Positions 1 through 7,059 of a DNA stretch of 43,585 nt are shown piece after piece. A program made the position numbers and the translations under genes. The stretch is from positions 1-43,585 of the forward strand of contig DAOSSA010000020.1 in assembly GCA_035376985.1 (NCBI GenBank). The letters run 5' to 3'. The notes beneath the pieces were generated by a model. The model saw only the letters and a list, made by a program, of their open reading frames with translations. It did no database searches and was not told where the DNA came from. The number at the start of each line of letters is the position of its first letter. The stretch's first letter is position 1. The DNA is from Brevifilum sp029548365. Lineage in GTDB: Bacteria; Chloroflexota; Anaerolineae; Anaerolineales; Anaerolineaceae.

Positions 1-462
1 ATCGAGGGGTTTGACTTTTACCGGGATGAGGTTGAATTTCGGCGGAGGCTGGCATTTGTTCCTGATACACCCCGGTTTTATATCGAGTTAACCGCCTGGG
101 AACACCTGCGCTTCATCGCCATGGCCAATAAAATCCTGGACGGTTTCAGTGAACGCGCTGAGAGCTTGCTCGAAAACCTGGGGCTGTGGCGCGTGCGTCA
201 TGATTATCCTCACCATTATTCGCGAGGGATGCAGCTCAAACTGGGGTTGGCGCTGGCGTTGATCCGCCCCTTTGAGGTGCTTCTGCTGGATGAGCCCACA
301 TCTGCACTGGACCGGCAAAGCCAGGAGGTTTTACTGGAAAAGCTGCAAGAACTTAAAAGAGAAGGCGTCAGCATCCTGATGTCCTCACACGACCCTCATT
401 TGATACAGGATTCAGGCGATCGCCATTTTGAAATATCTCAGGGGATGCTCGGTGAGGTTTAA
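1..462 (+). CDS. ABC transporter ATP-binding protein, 3' part
   Basis: The reading frame is open from the first base, so the gene starts outside the window and about 153 C-terminal residues are visible. It is the nucleotide-binding subunit of an ABC exporter, acting at the inner face of the membrane. In order one sees a Q-loop region in which the usual Gln is replaced (FVPDTPRFY), a divergent signature YSRGMQLKLGLA, Walker B LLLDEPTSALD with its D-loop, and an H-loop SSHD. The Walker A part is missing because of the window edge. The stop at 460-462 lies one base before the ATG of the downstream permease, so the two are translated together and probably form one transporter. The YSRGMQ-type signature is common in NatA/CcmA-like exporters; the substrate cannot be told from sequence. 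Confidence 0.9.
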   Translation: MEGFDFYRDEVEFRRRLAFVPDTPRFYIELTAWEHLRFIAMANKILDGFSERAESLLENLGLWRVRHDYPHHYSRGMQLKLGLALALIRPFEVLLLDEPTSALDRQSQEVLLEKLQELKREGVSILMSSHDPHLIQDSGDRHFEISQGMLGEV

Positions 463-463
463 G

Positions 464-1873
464 ATGGGCGCTGTTGGCTGGCTTCGATTTCGGCAAGAAA
501 AGCAGGAACTGAACCACTGGTTGTCCTATGCTTTTGTTCCCCAGGAGCGCTCCTGGGAAAACACGCTTTACCTGATCTACCTGGCGATTTTCTTCAGTGT
601 CTGGTGGTTTGTTGTCCTGGTGTTTTTTGCGGGTGGGGGCGCGACCATTTTGACGGGAATAAACCCTGAAAAGCCTCACCTGGTAGCAATTATTTTCGAA
701 TTGTGCGCCTTTTTAATCTGGTTTGTGTTTGCGGGTTACCGCGGGCTGAGACGCAGCCCGGTGGTGTTCTCAGAAGAAGATGCCTATCTCGTCTGCCAGA
801 TGCCCCTCAATCCCCGCAAGGTCTGCTTGCGCTGGATGCTGATTCCCTGGCTGAAAAGCTTGCTCCCCTTTGCAGTTTTTGCAATCACCCTGGGCTTTTC
901 ACTGGCTGAAATCACCCTGGTCAATGGGGAGATCACAATCACCCGGCTAATGGCGTATGCCAGTCAGGGATTGCAGGCATTACTGGTTTGCATCCCATTT
1001 CATTTAATTCTGTTTACATTGGTCTGGGTTATCGGTGTTTTGCGAATGAACGCCAGGCGAAAGAAGTTCAGGCCGACTGTGGCGGTCCTCGTTTTTGGGT
1101 TGCTGTGCCTGTTCTTGCTCTCTCAGATCGGGAACACATTGGGATTGNNNNNNNNNNNNNNNNNNNNNNNNNNNNNNNNNNNNNNNNNNNNNNNNNNNNN
1201 NNNNNNNNNNNNNNNNNNNNNNNNNNNNNNNNNNNNNNNNNNNNNNNCAGCCGCGCTGATCTGGAAAGATCTGCTTCAATACTGGCGTGGCTTTAGCGGG
1301 GGAGATTTTTTTGATCTGTTGTTCTTTATCAGCAGCATGATGGGTTTCATTTATCTTCCTACACTCAGCAGCCGGTTCTTCGTGATCGTGTTTTGGGCTA
1401 TGCAAACTGCAAAACTGACCACGACCCGACTGCAAAACGATCTTTCGCGCTGGGTGATCTTCAAACAACTGCCCATGCCACGCTATCAATGGATCCTGGC
1501 GGAACTTTCGGTTGGCAGCCTGCTGGTTGGTGCTGTCAGCCTGATCGGGATGGCCCTGGGCTCAATTCTGGCGGGGCGGTTCCTGCCGGTGGAGGTTATG
1601 TTACTGCCGGGGATGATTGTCAGTGTTGCAGGGATGGCAAGTTTTGATCTGATCAGAAAAGCCCGTACAGACCTGATGCTGCGCGGCTCATCCCCGACGG
1701 TGAGCGAGCTATCGACGGTAGGCGGCGCGCTGTGTGCAGGGATCCCGGTCATCCTGGAAACTCTGATCAAAGGTTGGCCGGGTAAGCTCATCGCAATACT
1801 TGCGAGCATGCTAATTGCTGTTTTGATGTTGAATTTTGCTGTCGATGCTTTAAGGACTGTTGACCAGCCATGA
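464..1873 (+). CDS. ABC exporter membrane subunit (interrupted by a sequence gap)
   Basis: Hydrophobic protein of roughly 470 residues, with 100 unknown bases inside it. Several membrane segments are visible, for example LYLIYLAIFFSVWWFVVLVF near the N-terminus and others around positions 850-1140 and 1510-1860. It is probably the permease partner of the ATPase that ends one base upstream. The ATG at 464 is preceded at a good distance by GGTGAGG (451-457). A GTG at 452 and a TTG at 428 are in the same frame but overlap the ATPase gene more. The frame is the same on both sides of the gap as drawn, but the gap length is probably a placeholder. I do not recognise a named family; it resembles ABC-2-like exporter subunits in general build only. 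Confidence 0.7.
   Translation: MGAVGWLRFRQEKQELNHWLSYAFVPQERSWENTLYLIYLAIFFSVWWFVVLVFFAGGGATILTGINPEKPHLVAIIFELCAFLIWFVFAGYRGLRRSPVVFSEEDAYLVCQMPLNPRKVCLRWMLIPWLKSLLPFAVFAITLGFSLAEITLVNGEITITRLMAYASQGLQALLVCIPFHLILFTLVWVIGVLRMNARRKKFRPTVAVLVFGLLCLFLLSQIGNTLGLXXXXXXXXXXXXXXXXXXXXXXXXXXXXXXXXXXAALIWKDLLQYWRGFSGGDFFDLLFFISSMMGFIYLPTLSSRFFVIVFWAMQTAKLTTTRLQNDLSRWVIFKQLPMPRYQWILAELSVGSLLVGAVSLIGMALGSILAGRFLPVEVMLLPGMIVSVAGMASFDLIRKARTDLMLRGSSPTVSELSTVGGALCAGIPVILETLIKGWPGKLIAILASMLIAVLMLNFAVDALRTVDQP
1148..1247. other. Assembly gap (100 N)
   Basis: Exactly 100 undetermined bases inside the permease gene. A round 100 is the usual placeholder for a gap of unknown size, so the length of the permease is not fixed. 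Confidence 0.95.
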
Positions 1874-1910
1874 AGATCGAGTGGACGTTGATGGGTTTCA
1901 TAGTTTCCCC

Positions 1911-1939
1911 TTGATTTTATCGATAGCTGACTGTATAAT
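1911..1939 (+). promoter_or_regulatory. Promoter of tRNA-Val(GAC)
   Basis: TTGATT (1911-1916) and TATAAT (1934-1939) are separated by 17 bases, close to the sigma-70-type consensus. The -10 box ends 12 bases before the mature tRNA. Confidence 0.8.
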
Positions 1940-1951
1940 GCTAACACTTTC

Positions 1952-2025
1952 GGGTGGTTAGCTCAGTTGGTTAGAGCGTCGCGTTGACATCGCGAAGGTC
2001 GTAGGTTCGAGTCCTATATCACCCA
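1952..2025 (+). tRNA. tRNA-Val (anticodon GAC)
   Basis: A 74-base cloverleaf. The acceptor arm is GGGTGGT pairing with ATCACCC, with discriminator A at 2025. The D-stem is GCTC/GAGC, the anticodon stem TCGCG/CGCGA with loop TTGACAT, and the T-loop TTCGAGT. The anticodon GAC reads Val codons GUC and GUU. No CCA is encoded. It has its own promoter upstream and a terminator directly downstream, so it is a single-gene transcription unit. Confidence 0.96.
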
Positions 2026-2027
2026 TC

Positions 2028-2056
2028 AAGCACCTGTGCCCAACAGGTGCTTTTTT
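2028..2056 (+). terminator. Rho-independent terminator of tRNA-Val
   Basis: AGCACCTG (2029-2036) pairs perfectly with CAGGTGCT (2044-2051) over a seven-base loop, followed by a run of T to 2056. It begins three bases after the tRNA. Confidence 0.9.
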
Positions 2057-2080
2057 GTTTTCCAAAAGAATGCTGAATTT

Positions 2081-2390
2081 TTATGCTGAAATGTCAAGCG
2101 GCTGGCAGCGGCTGCAGGTGGTGATGCTGCCACCCAGGAAGGAATCTTTTTGAATGGGTGTGCCGCAATTGGGACAGGGCAGACCTCGATTAGCCGCACA
2201 CATCACCACCGGGTACCCGCCGGGTTGACCGAACAGGTCCTTTTCTGTACTGCGTCCGCCCAGCCGGGTCGTTGTGGTACCAGGCGAATTTGTGTGGAGA
2301 AGAAGCCGCTAAGACCGATGTGACCCTTTTCCCGATGAGGGTTTCGTTAATATGCCTGGCGATTGTTTGTGATTCAGGGAGTTCGATGAT
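2081..2390 (-). pseudogene. Remnant of an Fpg/Nei-family DNA glycosylase gene
   Basis: Read on the minus strand, the segment 2390-2259 gives about 44 residues typical of the N-terminus of the Fpg/Nei-like family that begins MIE(L/I)PE, including IELPESQTIARHINETLIGK and SPHKFAWYHNDP. From about 2260 to 2081, in a different frame, come the C-terminal 59 residues: GGRSTEKDLFGQPGGYP, the zinc-finger cysteine pairs CPNCG and CSRC, then a stop. The middle, about 160 residues with the helix-two-turn-helix core, is missing. The two ends are joined out of frame near 2258-2265. The codon where Met is expected is ATC (2388-2390), preceded by an AAAGGA-like ribosome site. The gene is therefore dead by internal deletion, frameshift and start loss. 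Intact members of the family excise oxidised bases. Confidence 0.85.
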
Positions 2391-2680
2391 TGTGTTTTTC
2401 CTTTTGACGAAAGGTCAGAGGTGGGTGTAAATGTGTGAGCGAAAAGGGTAAATTTGGTGAAAAGCTGGACGCTATGAGCATGATAACATTTTTAATTTCT
2501 CATTGCAACAGATTTATCCTTAGAAAGAATGCCTCTTTGATTGCGATGGTCTCCATGTTGGAGCAACAACCGCAAAACAGCAGCTGACAGATGACGGCTA
2601 ATAGGTGGTAGGCTGCTCCTAATTGTTGTTGCTTCCTGATTCCTACTCACCACTCACAATTCACCCTCTTATTACTGGTC
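2391..2680. other. Non-coding stretch before thrS leader
   Basis: About 290 bases without a supportable gene. It is AT-richer than the neighbouring genes. The only structure seen is the heptamer array at 2633-2667, listed separately. Confidence 0.6.
2633..2667. repeat. Degenerate heptamer repeat, five units
   Basis: Five consecutive 7-base units: TTCCTGA, TTCCTAC, TCACCAC, TCACAAT and TCACCCT. Related units occur at 4922-4984, 5048-5068, 6497-6517 (opposite orientation), 6992-7019 and 10911-10931. They resemble in style the short tandem heptamers (STRR) known from cyanobacteria; that is an analogy, not a demonstrated relation. Confidence 0.7.
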
Positions 2681-2709
2681 TTGATTAAGTGGAAGAATTG
2701 GAGTATATT
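2681..2709 (+). promoter_or_regulatory. Promoter of the thrS T-box leader
   Basis: TTGATT (2681-2686), a 17-base spacer, and TATATT (2704-2709). The predicted start near 2716 places the whole T-box structure in the transcript. Confidence 0.65.
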
Positions 2710-2715
2710 GTTATT

Positions 2716-2972
2716 CAAATACACAGCGTAGACCGGGACGAGTAACCGGCACACTCGCCATCAGAGAGAGAAGACCAGCGGCTGAAAGTCTTCTCGGGCG
2801 TGGACCGGCCAAAACCCCCCGTGAGCTTGAACCTGAAATGTCTCCGGGCAGAATAAGGCGAACGGATGGCCCCGTTAGCGGCTCAAAGAGATGTCCGCCG
2901 AGCGCAGCTCGTGGGCGAATCTGGGTGGAACCGCGTGAGATTGCTCTCGCCCCAGTGGGCGAGGGTTTTTTT
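2716..2972 (+). promoter_or_regulatory. T-box leader of thrS (threonine tRNA-sensing riboswitch)
   Basis: The leader holds the stem-I start GACGAGTA, an AGAGAG element with a later GCTGAAAG, and the conserved T-box GGGTGGAACCGCG at 2923-2935. An intrinsic terminator follows at 2946-2972. A likely specifier codon is ACC (Thr) at 2831-2833, in the context TTGAACCTGA. In the known mechanism, uncharged tRNA-Thr pairs with the specifier and, through its CCA end, with the T-box. This stabilises the antiterminator so that thrS is read only when threonyl-tRNA is short. The specifier assignment is by eye; the T-box and terminator are clear. Confidence 0.92.
2946..2972 (+). terminator. Regulated terminator of the thrS T-box
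   Basis: CTCGCCC (2946-2952) pairs with GGGCGAG (2957-2963) over loop CAGT, followed by GG and seven T. It lies directly after the T-box sequence and competes with the antiterminator. Confidence 0.88.
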
Positions 2973-3043
2973 GTTTAAGTATGGTTTGACAACCCTGTGT
3001 AATTCAGTACAGGTGGTAGATGATCTTCTGGAGGAGGATTAAG

Positions 3044-4825
3044 ATGGTTGAAAAATATGAAGAATCCAGGCTTTATCAGCTACGGCACTCCGCCGCGCAT
3101 GTGATGGCGCAGGCGGTGTTGGAGAAGTTTCCGGAAGGCAAGGTCGCAATTGGGCCACCCGTGGAGGACGGCTTTTACTACGACTTTGATCTTCCGCGCC
3201 CGTTGACCCCGGAAGACCTGGAAGAGATTGAAGCCCGCATGCGGGAAATCATCAAAGCCAACGAACCCTTCATCTACGAGGAAGTCTCAGCAGACCAGGC
3301 CCGCGAAATCTTTGAAGATCAGCCCTATAAACTGGAATTGATCGACGGGCTTGAAGAAGGCGGCGTGGATGAGCATGGCAACCCGGTTGATGAAAAACCG
3401 GTGATCAGCATTTACAAGAGCGATACCTTTGTGGATCTATGCCGCGGACCGCACCTTGAGCACACGGGTCAGATCAACCCCAAAGCGATCAAATTGATGA
3501 GTGTGGCCGGCGCGTACTGGCGCGGCGATGAGCATAACCCCATGCTGCAGCGTATTTATGGAACGGCGTGGCTCTCGCCCCAGGACCTCAAGCAATATCT
3601 GCAATTTTTAGAGGATGCCAAAAAACGCGATCACCGCAAGTTGGGCCGGGAATTAGACCTGTACAGCATCAGTGATGCGGTTGGTTCGGGTTTGGTGTTG
3701 TGGCATCCCAAAGGCGCCATGATCCGTTACCTGTCAGAACGCTTCTGGGAGGATGAGCACCTGCAAAACGGGTATGATCTGGTCTACACGCCGCATATCG
3801 GGAAAGCCGACCTGTGGAAGACGAGCGGACACCTGGATTTCTATGCGGAGAACATGTACTCGCCGATTGAGATTGAAAATCAGCAATATTTCCTCAAGCC
3901 GATGAACTGCCCTTTCCATATCGAGATCTATAAATCCGATATCCGTTCTTATCGCGACCTGCCCTTGCGTTATGCTGAAATGGGCACGGTCTACCGCTAC
4001 GAGCGCAGTGGCGTGTTGCATGGGTTGATGCGGGTACGCGGTTTCACACAGGATGACGCCCACCACTTTTGCACGCCGGGGCAGATGCCAGAGGAGATCG
4101 ACTTCGTGCTCTCCTTTAGCCTGAACTTTCTGCGCTCTTTCGGATTCAACGAAATCAGTGCCTACCTGAGCACGCGACCGGAGAAGGCTGTTGGCGACCC
4201 CGAACGCTGGCAGGCTGCCGAAGCAGCCCTGGAAGCCTCACTGAAGCGGGCAGAACTGCCCTATGAGGTTGATCAGGGCGGAGGTGCGTTTTACGGTCCG
4301 AAGATCGATTTGAAGATCAAGGATGCGCTGGGGCGTGAATGGCAGCTCTCGACGATCCAGTTTGACTTCAATAACCCGGAGCGCTTTGATATGTCCTACA
4401 TTGAAGAAGACGGGCAACCTCATCAGCCGTACATGGTGCACCGGGCCTTGCTGGGCAGCATGGAGCGCTTCTTCGGCATTTTGATCGAGCATTATGCCGG
4501 CGCTTTCCCGCTATGGCTGGCGCCGGTGCAGGCGGTGATCATTCCCATTGCTGATCGCCACGTCGACTTTGCCCGCGCAGTCATGGCGGACCTTAAAGCG
4601 GCTGGCTTGCGTGTAAAATTGGATCAGCGCAGCGATCGCATGAACGCTAAAATCAGGGATGCCGAAAAACAAAAAGTGCCCTTCATGCTGGTGGTCGGTG
4701 ACCGCGAAATGGAAAACAGCCAGGTGGATGTCCGCCGTCGCAGCGGCGAGCGGCTGGGCGCTCTGCCCGTGGCGGATTTTAAGGCTTTAGCCCTTAAGGA
4801 TGTGGCTGAGAAGCTCGTCGGGTGA
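3044..4825 (+). CDS. thrS: Threonyl-tRNA synthetase (without TGS domain)
   Basis: Class II synthetase charging tRNA-Thr, 593 residues, cytoplasmic. The start at 3044 follows GGAGGAGG (3030-3037) by six bases; an ATG at 3020 is in frame but would place that ribosome site inside the gene. The protein opens almost directly with the editing domain (HSAAH at residues 15-19, later CRGPH). The N-terminal TGS domain of about 60 residues found in most bacterial ThrRS is absent. The catalytic core follows: the zinc-binding Cys in KPMNCPFH, motif 2 with RYERSGVLHGLMRVRGFTQD and DDAHHF, the zinc His in HRALLGS, and motif 3 GSMERFFGILIEHYAG. The C-terminal anticodon-binding domain includes WLAPVQAVIIPI. 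Expression is under the T-box leader upstream. The gene is probably transcribed alone, since a hairpin follows at 4866-4895. Confidence 0.97.
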   Translation: MVEKYEESRLYQLRHSAAHVMAQAVLEKFPEGKVAIGPPVEDGFYYDFDLPRPLTPEDLEEIEARMREIIKANEPFIYEEVSADQAREIFEDQPYKLELIDGLEEGGVDEHGNPVDEKPVISIYKSDTFVDLCRGPHLEHTGQINPKAIKLMSVAGAYWRGDEHNPMLQRIYGTAWLSPQDLKQYLQFLEDAKKRDHRKLGRELDLYSISDAVGSGLVLWHPKGAMIRYLSERFWEDEHLQNGYDLVYTPHIGKADLWKTSGHLDFYAENMYSPIEIENQQYFLKPMNCPFHIEIYKSDIRSYRDLPLRYAEMGTVYRYERSGVLHGLMRVRGFTQDDAHHFCTPGQMPEEIDFVLSFSLNFLRSFGFNEISAYLSTRPEKAVGDPERWQAAEAALEASLKRAELPYEVDQGGGAFYGPKIDLKIKDALGREWQLSTIQFDFNNPERFDMSYIEEDGQPHQPYMVHRALLGSMERFFGILIEHYAGAFPLWLAPVQAVIIPIADRHVDFARAVMADLKAAGLRVKLDQRSDRMNAKIRDAEKQKVPFMLVVGDREMENSQVDVRRRSGERLGALPVADFKALALKDVAEKLVG

Positions 4826-4865
4826 AATGGGTTCGACAAGAAATTAATCAGGTCAATTTTTCTGG

Positions 4866-4895
4866 TAGGGGCGATGCCAACCAGCGTCGCCCCTA
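4866..4895 (+). terminator. Strong hairpin after thrS (terminator or REP-like palindrome)
   Basis: TAGGGGCGATGC (4866-4877) pairs with GCGTCGCCCCTA (4884-4895) over a six-base loop; all 12 pairs form if one T-G wobble is counted. Only TTT follows, so termination may be partial. Similar TAGGGGCG palindromes are in my experience common dispersed repeats in environmental genomes, so it may instead be a REP-type element. Confidence 0.65.
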
Positions 4896-4921
4896 TTTGC
4901 CGCGCGACACATGATCCCCCA

Positions 4922-4984
4922 ATTCCTACTACCCAATTCCTACTGCCTGATTCCTGTTTTCCTACCTACCATTAACCATTATCG
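4922..4984. repeat. Degenerate heptamer repeat, nine units
   Basis: Seven-base periodicity across about 63 bases: ATTCCTA, CTACCCA, ATTCCTA, CTGCCTG, ATTCCTG, TTTTCCT, ACCTACC, ATTAACC, ATTATCG. It lies between thrS and the pheS leader, in a stretch of about 600 bases that otherwise contains only regulatory elements. Confidence 0.75.
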
Positions 4985-5025
4985 TCCCCAAGCGAAGGCG
5001 CTCAATACCCTTACAGGGCACAGGG

Positions 5026-5068
5026 AGTGCTACGCGAAGCGGGATCACTATTCACTATTCACTCTTCC
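5026..5068. repeat. GC-rich palindrome joined to heptamer repeat
   Basis: The segment around 5030-5043 contains GGGAGTGCTACGCGAAGCGG, which resembles GGGGGTGCTGCGCGAAGG found five times in the tRNA-Val array at 27615-28285. It runs directly into the heptamers CTATTCA, CTATTCA, CTCTTCC (5048-5068). Confidence 0.6.
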
Positions 5069-5069
5069 C

Positions 5070-5098
5070 TTGACATCGACCCTAAAGTTGTGGATAAT
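5070..5098 (+). promoter_or_regulatory. Promoter of the pheS T-box leader
   Basis: Perfect TTGACA (5070-5075), a 17-base spacer, and GATAAT (5093-5098). The start of transcription is expected near 5105, just ahead of the T-box stem I. Confidence 0.8.
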
Positions 5099-5104
5099 AA
5101 ACAA

Positions 5105-5391
5105 GAGACGAATAACAAACAGCAACGACAGAGGAAAGTAGGCTGGCAGAGGCTGACAGGGCGGTGCGGGCTGAGACTGAGACCCACACCCTGCTGAACC
5201 CAATTGAAGTTCACTCTCGAGCTGCCCGGGTGAAGGCAATTTTTTGCTGGTAGTCTGGGCCGGTGACCCTACCGTTAACCGGGGATGCCAATGGCATCGG
5301 GTTCCATTGGTGGTGAGCGGGCTTTGCAGCGACCCTGCAATGCCAAAAAAGGTGGTACCGCGGTCAATCCGTCCTTTTGGACGGGCTTTTT
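5105..5391 (+). promoter_or_regulatory. T-box leader of pheS (phenylalanine tRNA-sensing riboswitch)
   Basis: The leader shows the stem-I start AGAGGAAAGTA, a clear specifier context TTGAAGTTCACTC with codon TTC (Phe) at 5210-5212, and the T-box AGGTGGTACCGCGG at 5350-5363. A terminator follows: CCGTCC (5369-5374) pairs with GGACGG (5379-5384) and runs into GCTTTTTAT. By the known mechanism, uncharged tRNA-Phe opens transcription of pheS and probably of the genes behind it, including pheT. Confidence 0.93.
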
Positions 5392-5445
5392 ATTTAACAG
5401 GTTTGCTCTCCTGCCAAAACTGGCGGGATTAAGGAGGAAGGATTG

Positions 5446-6489
5446 ATGACATCGAAACAGACAGAATTAGAAAAACTGGCGCAGATCCAGTCTGTTGCGC
5501 TGGGTGCCCTATCAGGGGTGGTTGACCTGGATGCCCTGGAAGCCTGGCGGGTGACCCACCTGGGGCGTAGTTCTGCGGTGATGGCTGTGTTCAGCAGCAT
5601 GGGAAGCATGGATAAGGAACTGCGTCCGCTGATGGGCAAGGCGGCTAACGAGGTGCGCCAGGCGCTGGAGGCAGGCCTGGAGGAGAAACGTCAGGCGCTG
5701 GAGGCGGTTGCCCTCAAACAATCACTGGAGGTTGAGAAACTGGATATCACCCTGCCAGGCCGCCCGGTGACCCGCGGTCGGCTCCATCCCCTGACCCAGG
5801 TTCTGCGGCAAATCACGCAGATTTTTGGTGATATGGGCTTCCAGGTGTATCCCTCACCCGAGGTGGAGACGGATGATTTCAACTTCACTTACCTGAACAT
5901 GCCGCCCTACCATCCCGCCAGGGACATGTGGGACACGTTCTATACCACGAAGGACGGCGTTTTACTGCGCACGCATACCTCTCCCGGGCAAATCCGTGTG
6001 ATGCGGGCGCGGGCGCCAGAGCCCATTCGGGTCATCTTGCCCGGTGCGACGATGCGCTACGAGCAGCTCTCGGCGCGCAGCGAGATTGAGTTTGTCCAGG
6101 TTGAGGTGCTGGTGGTGGGCAAGCAGGTCAGCTTCGCGGAGATGAAGGGCACCCTGGACGATTTTGCCCGCCGCCTGTTTGGCGAGGATGCGCGCACACG
6201 CCTGCGACCGTCGCATTTCCCCTTCACCGAACCCAGTGCAGAGTTAGACGTGGGCTGCTTTGTGTGCAATGGAGAGGGCTGCCCGGTGTGTAAAGAGACC
6301 GGCTGGCTGGAGATCCTCGGGTGTGGGATGGTGCACCCGCTGGTGCTGGAATATGGCGGGTACGACCCGACAGTCTATTCCGGGTTTGCCGCCGGCATGG
6401 GCGTCGACCGCAGCACCCTGATGCGCTATCGTATCGACGACATCCGTCATTTCCGCAATAATGACGTACGATTTTTGAAGCAGTTTTGA
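5446..6489 (+). CDS. pheS: Phenylalanyl-tRNA synthetase alpha subunit
   Basis: Catalytic subunit of the alpha2-beta2 PheRS, 347 residues, usual length. The ATG at 5446 lies eight bases after AAGGAGG (5431-5437); a TTG directly before it is less likely. The N-terminal coiled-coil arm spans roughly residues 1-90. The class II core follows, with LRTHTSPGQIRVM and PFTEPSAELDV. Near the C-terminus come GCGMVHPLVLEYGGYDP and GFAAGMGVDRSTLMRYRIDD, ending in RFLKQF as is typical. Two CxxC-like pairs (CFVCNGEGCPVC) sit before motif 3, as in many bacterial PheS. It is controlled by the T-box leader. The partner pheT lies 570 bases downstream, separated by an inserted four-helix-bundle gene. Confidence 0.97.
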   Translation: MTSKQTELEKLAQIQSVALGALSGVVDLDALEAWRVTHLGRSSAVMAVFSSMGSMDKELRPLMGKAANEVRQALEAGLEEKRQALEAVALKQSLEVEKLDITLPGRPVTRGRLHPLTQVLRQITQIFGDMGFQVYPSPEVETDDFNFTYLNMPPYHPARDMWDTFYTTKDGVLLRTHTSPGQIRVMRARAPEPIRVILPGATMRYEQLSARSEIEFVQVEVLVVGKQVSFAEMKGTLDDFARRLFGEDARTRLRPSHFPFTEPSAELDVGCFVCNGEGCPVCKETGWLEILGCGMVHPLVLEYGGYDPTVYSGFAAGMGVDRSTLMRYRIDDIRHFRNNDVRFLKQF

Positions 6490-6495
6490 GAGAGT

Positions 6496-7013
6496 GTGAA
6501 TAGTGAATAGGGAATGGTGCGCGAAAAGATGGAAGGATTAAACAGATTACAGGCATATCAGGCTTCCCAGAAGCTGGCAAAAATGGTGTATCAGCATGTT
6601 TTGCCTGGATTACCTATTGAAGAGAAATACGGTCTGGCCAGCCAAATCAGGCGCGCTGCGGCTAGTATACCTGCCAATATCGCTGAAGGTTATGGTCGTT
6701 ATTATTATCAAGAATCCATCAGGTTCTGTTACATAGCCCGTGGCTCTTTGATGGAATTATCAAGTCATATCGAATTAGCAGCCAGTCAAGGTTATGTATC
6801 AGATGATGAGAAAACACTGGTGATTCAGGAAATGCGGGTAATTCTGAAGCTAATCCATGGATACATCAAATATCTTAACCACAGCAAGCGCGGTGATCAG
6901 GAGCCAGGATCAAATTTAATTTCAGAAGATATATCGATCTATGTCACCGATGAACACATCAATTCTAATAATCAGGAATGATCTGCAATGACCATTCACC
7001 ATTCACAATTCAC
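6496..7013. mobile_element. Putative small element: four-helix-bundle gene within inverted heptamer repeats
   Basis: The 22 bases at 6496-6517 and the reverse complement of 6992-7013 agree at 19 of 22 positions. They bracket the four-helix-bundle gene almost exactly and fill the space between pheS and pheT. In 23S rRNA, intervening sequences that code for this protein family are also closed by a long base-paired stem. The arrangement suggests a related unit inserted between two genes that normally adjoin. No transposase is present, so movement is inferred only. Confidence 0.5.
6514..6981 (+). CDS. Four-helix-bundle protein (23S rRNA intervening-sequence / S23 family)
   Basis: A 155-residue protein whose centre carries the family signature: LPIEEKYGLASQIRRAAAS then IPANIAEGYGR (about residues 30-65). 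It is predicted all-helical. Members are found inside 23S rRNA intervening sequences, as the accessory protein of diversity-generating retroelements (Avd), and often alone; their role outside the retroelements is not settled. The ATG at 6514 lies within the left arm of the flanking inverted repeat, and an ATG at 6529 is an alternative start; neither has a strong ribosome site. The C-terminal tail (after about residue 125) is polar and not conserved. No reverse transcriptase or variable repeat lies nearby, so a retroelement role here is unlikely. Confidence 0.88.
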   Translation: MVREKMEGLNRLQAYQASQKLAKMVYQHVLPGLPIEEKYGLASQIRRAAASIPANIAEGYGRYYYQESIRFCYIARGSLMELSSHIELAASQGYVSDDEKTLVIQEMRVILKLIHGYIKYLNHSKRGDQEPGSNLISEDISIYVTDEHINSNNQE

Positions 7014-7019
7014 TATACT
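6992..7019. repeat. Degenerate heptamer repeat, right arm of inverted pair
   Basis: CCATTCA, CCATTCA, CAATTCA, CTATACT in tandem. It is the inverted partner of TGAATAG, TGAATAG, GGAATGG at 6497-6517. Confidence 0.75.
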
Positions 7020-7059
7020 CAAATATTTACATTGTATCTAAATTAGATCGTGAGGCCCC

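Noticed and set aside
24..462. Claim of a specific substrate for the left-edge ABC exporter
   Set aside because: Only the C-terminal half of the ATPase and a gapped permease are visible; no family assignment to a substrate is possible.
6514..6981. Diversity-generating retroelement (Avd-like accessory protein)
   Set aside because: No reverse transcriptase, template repeat or variable repeat is seen nearby; only the protein family is shared.
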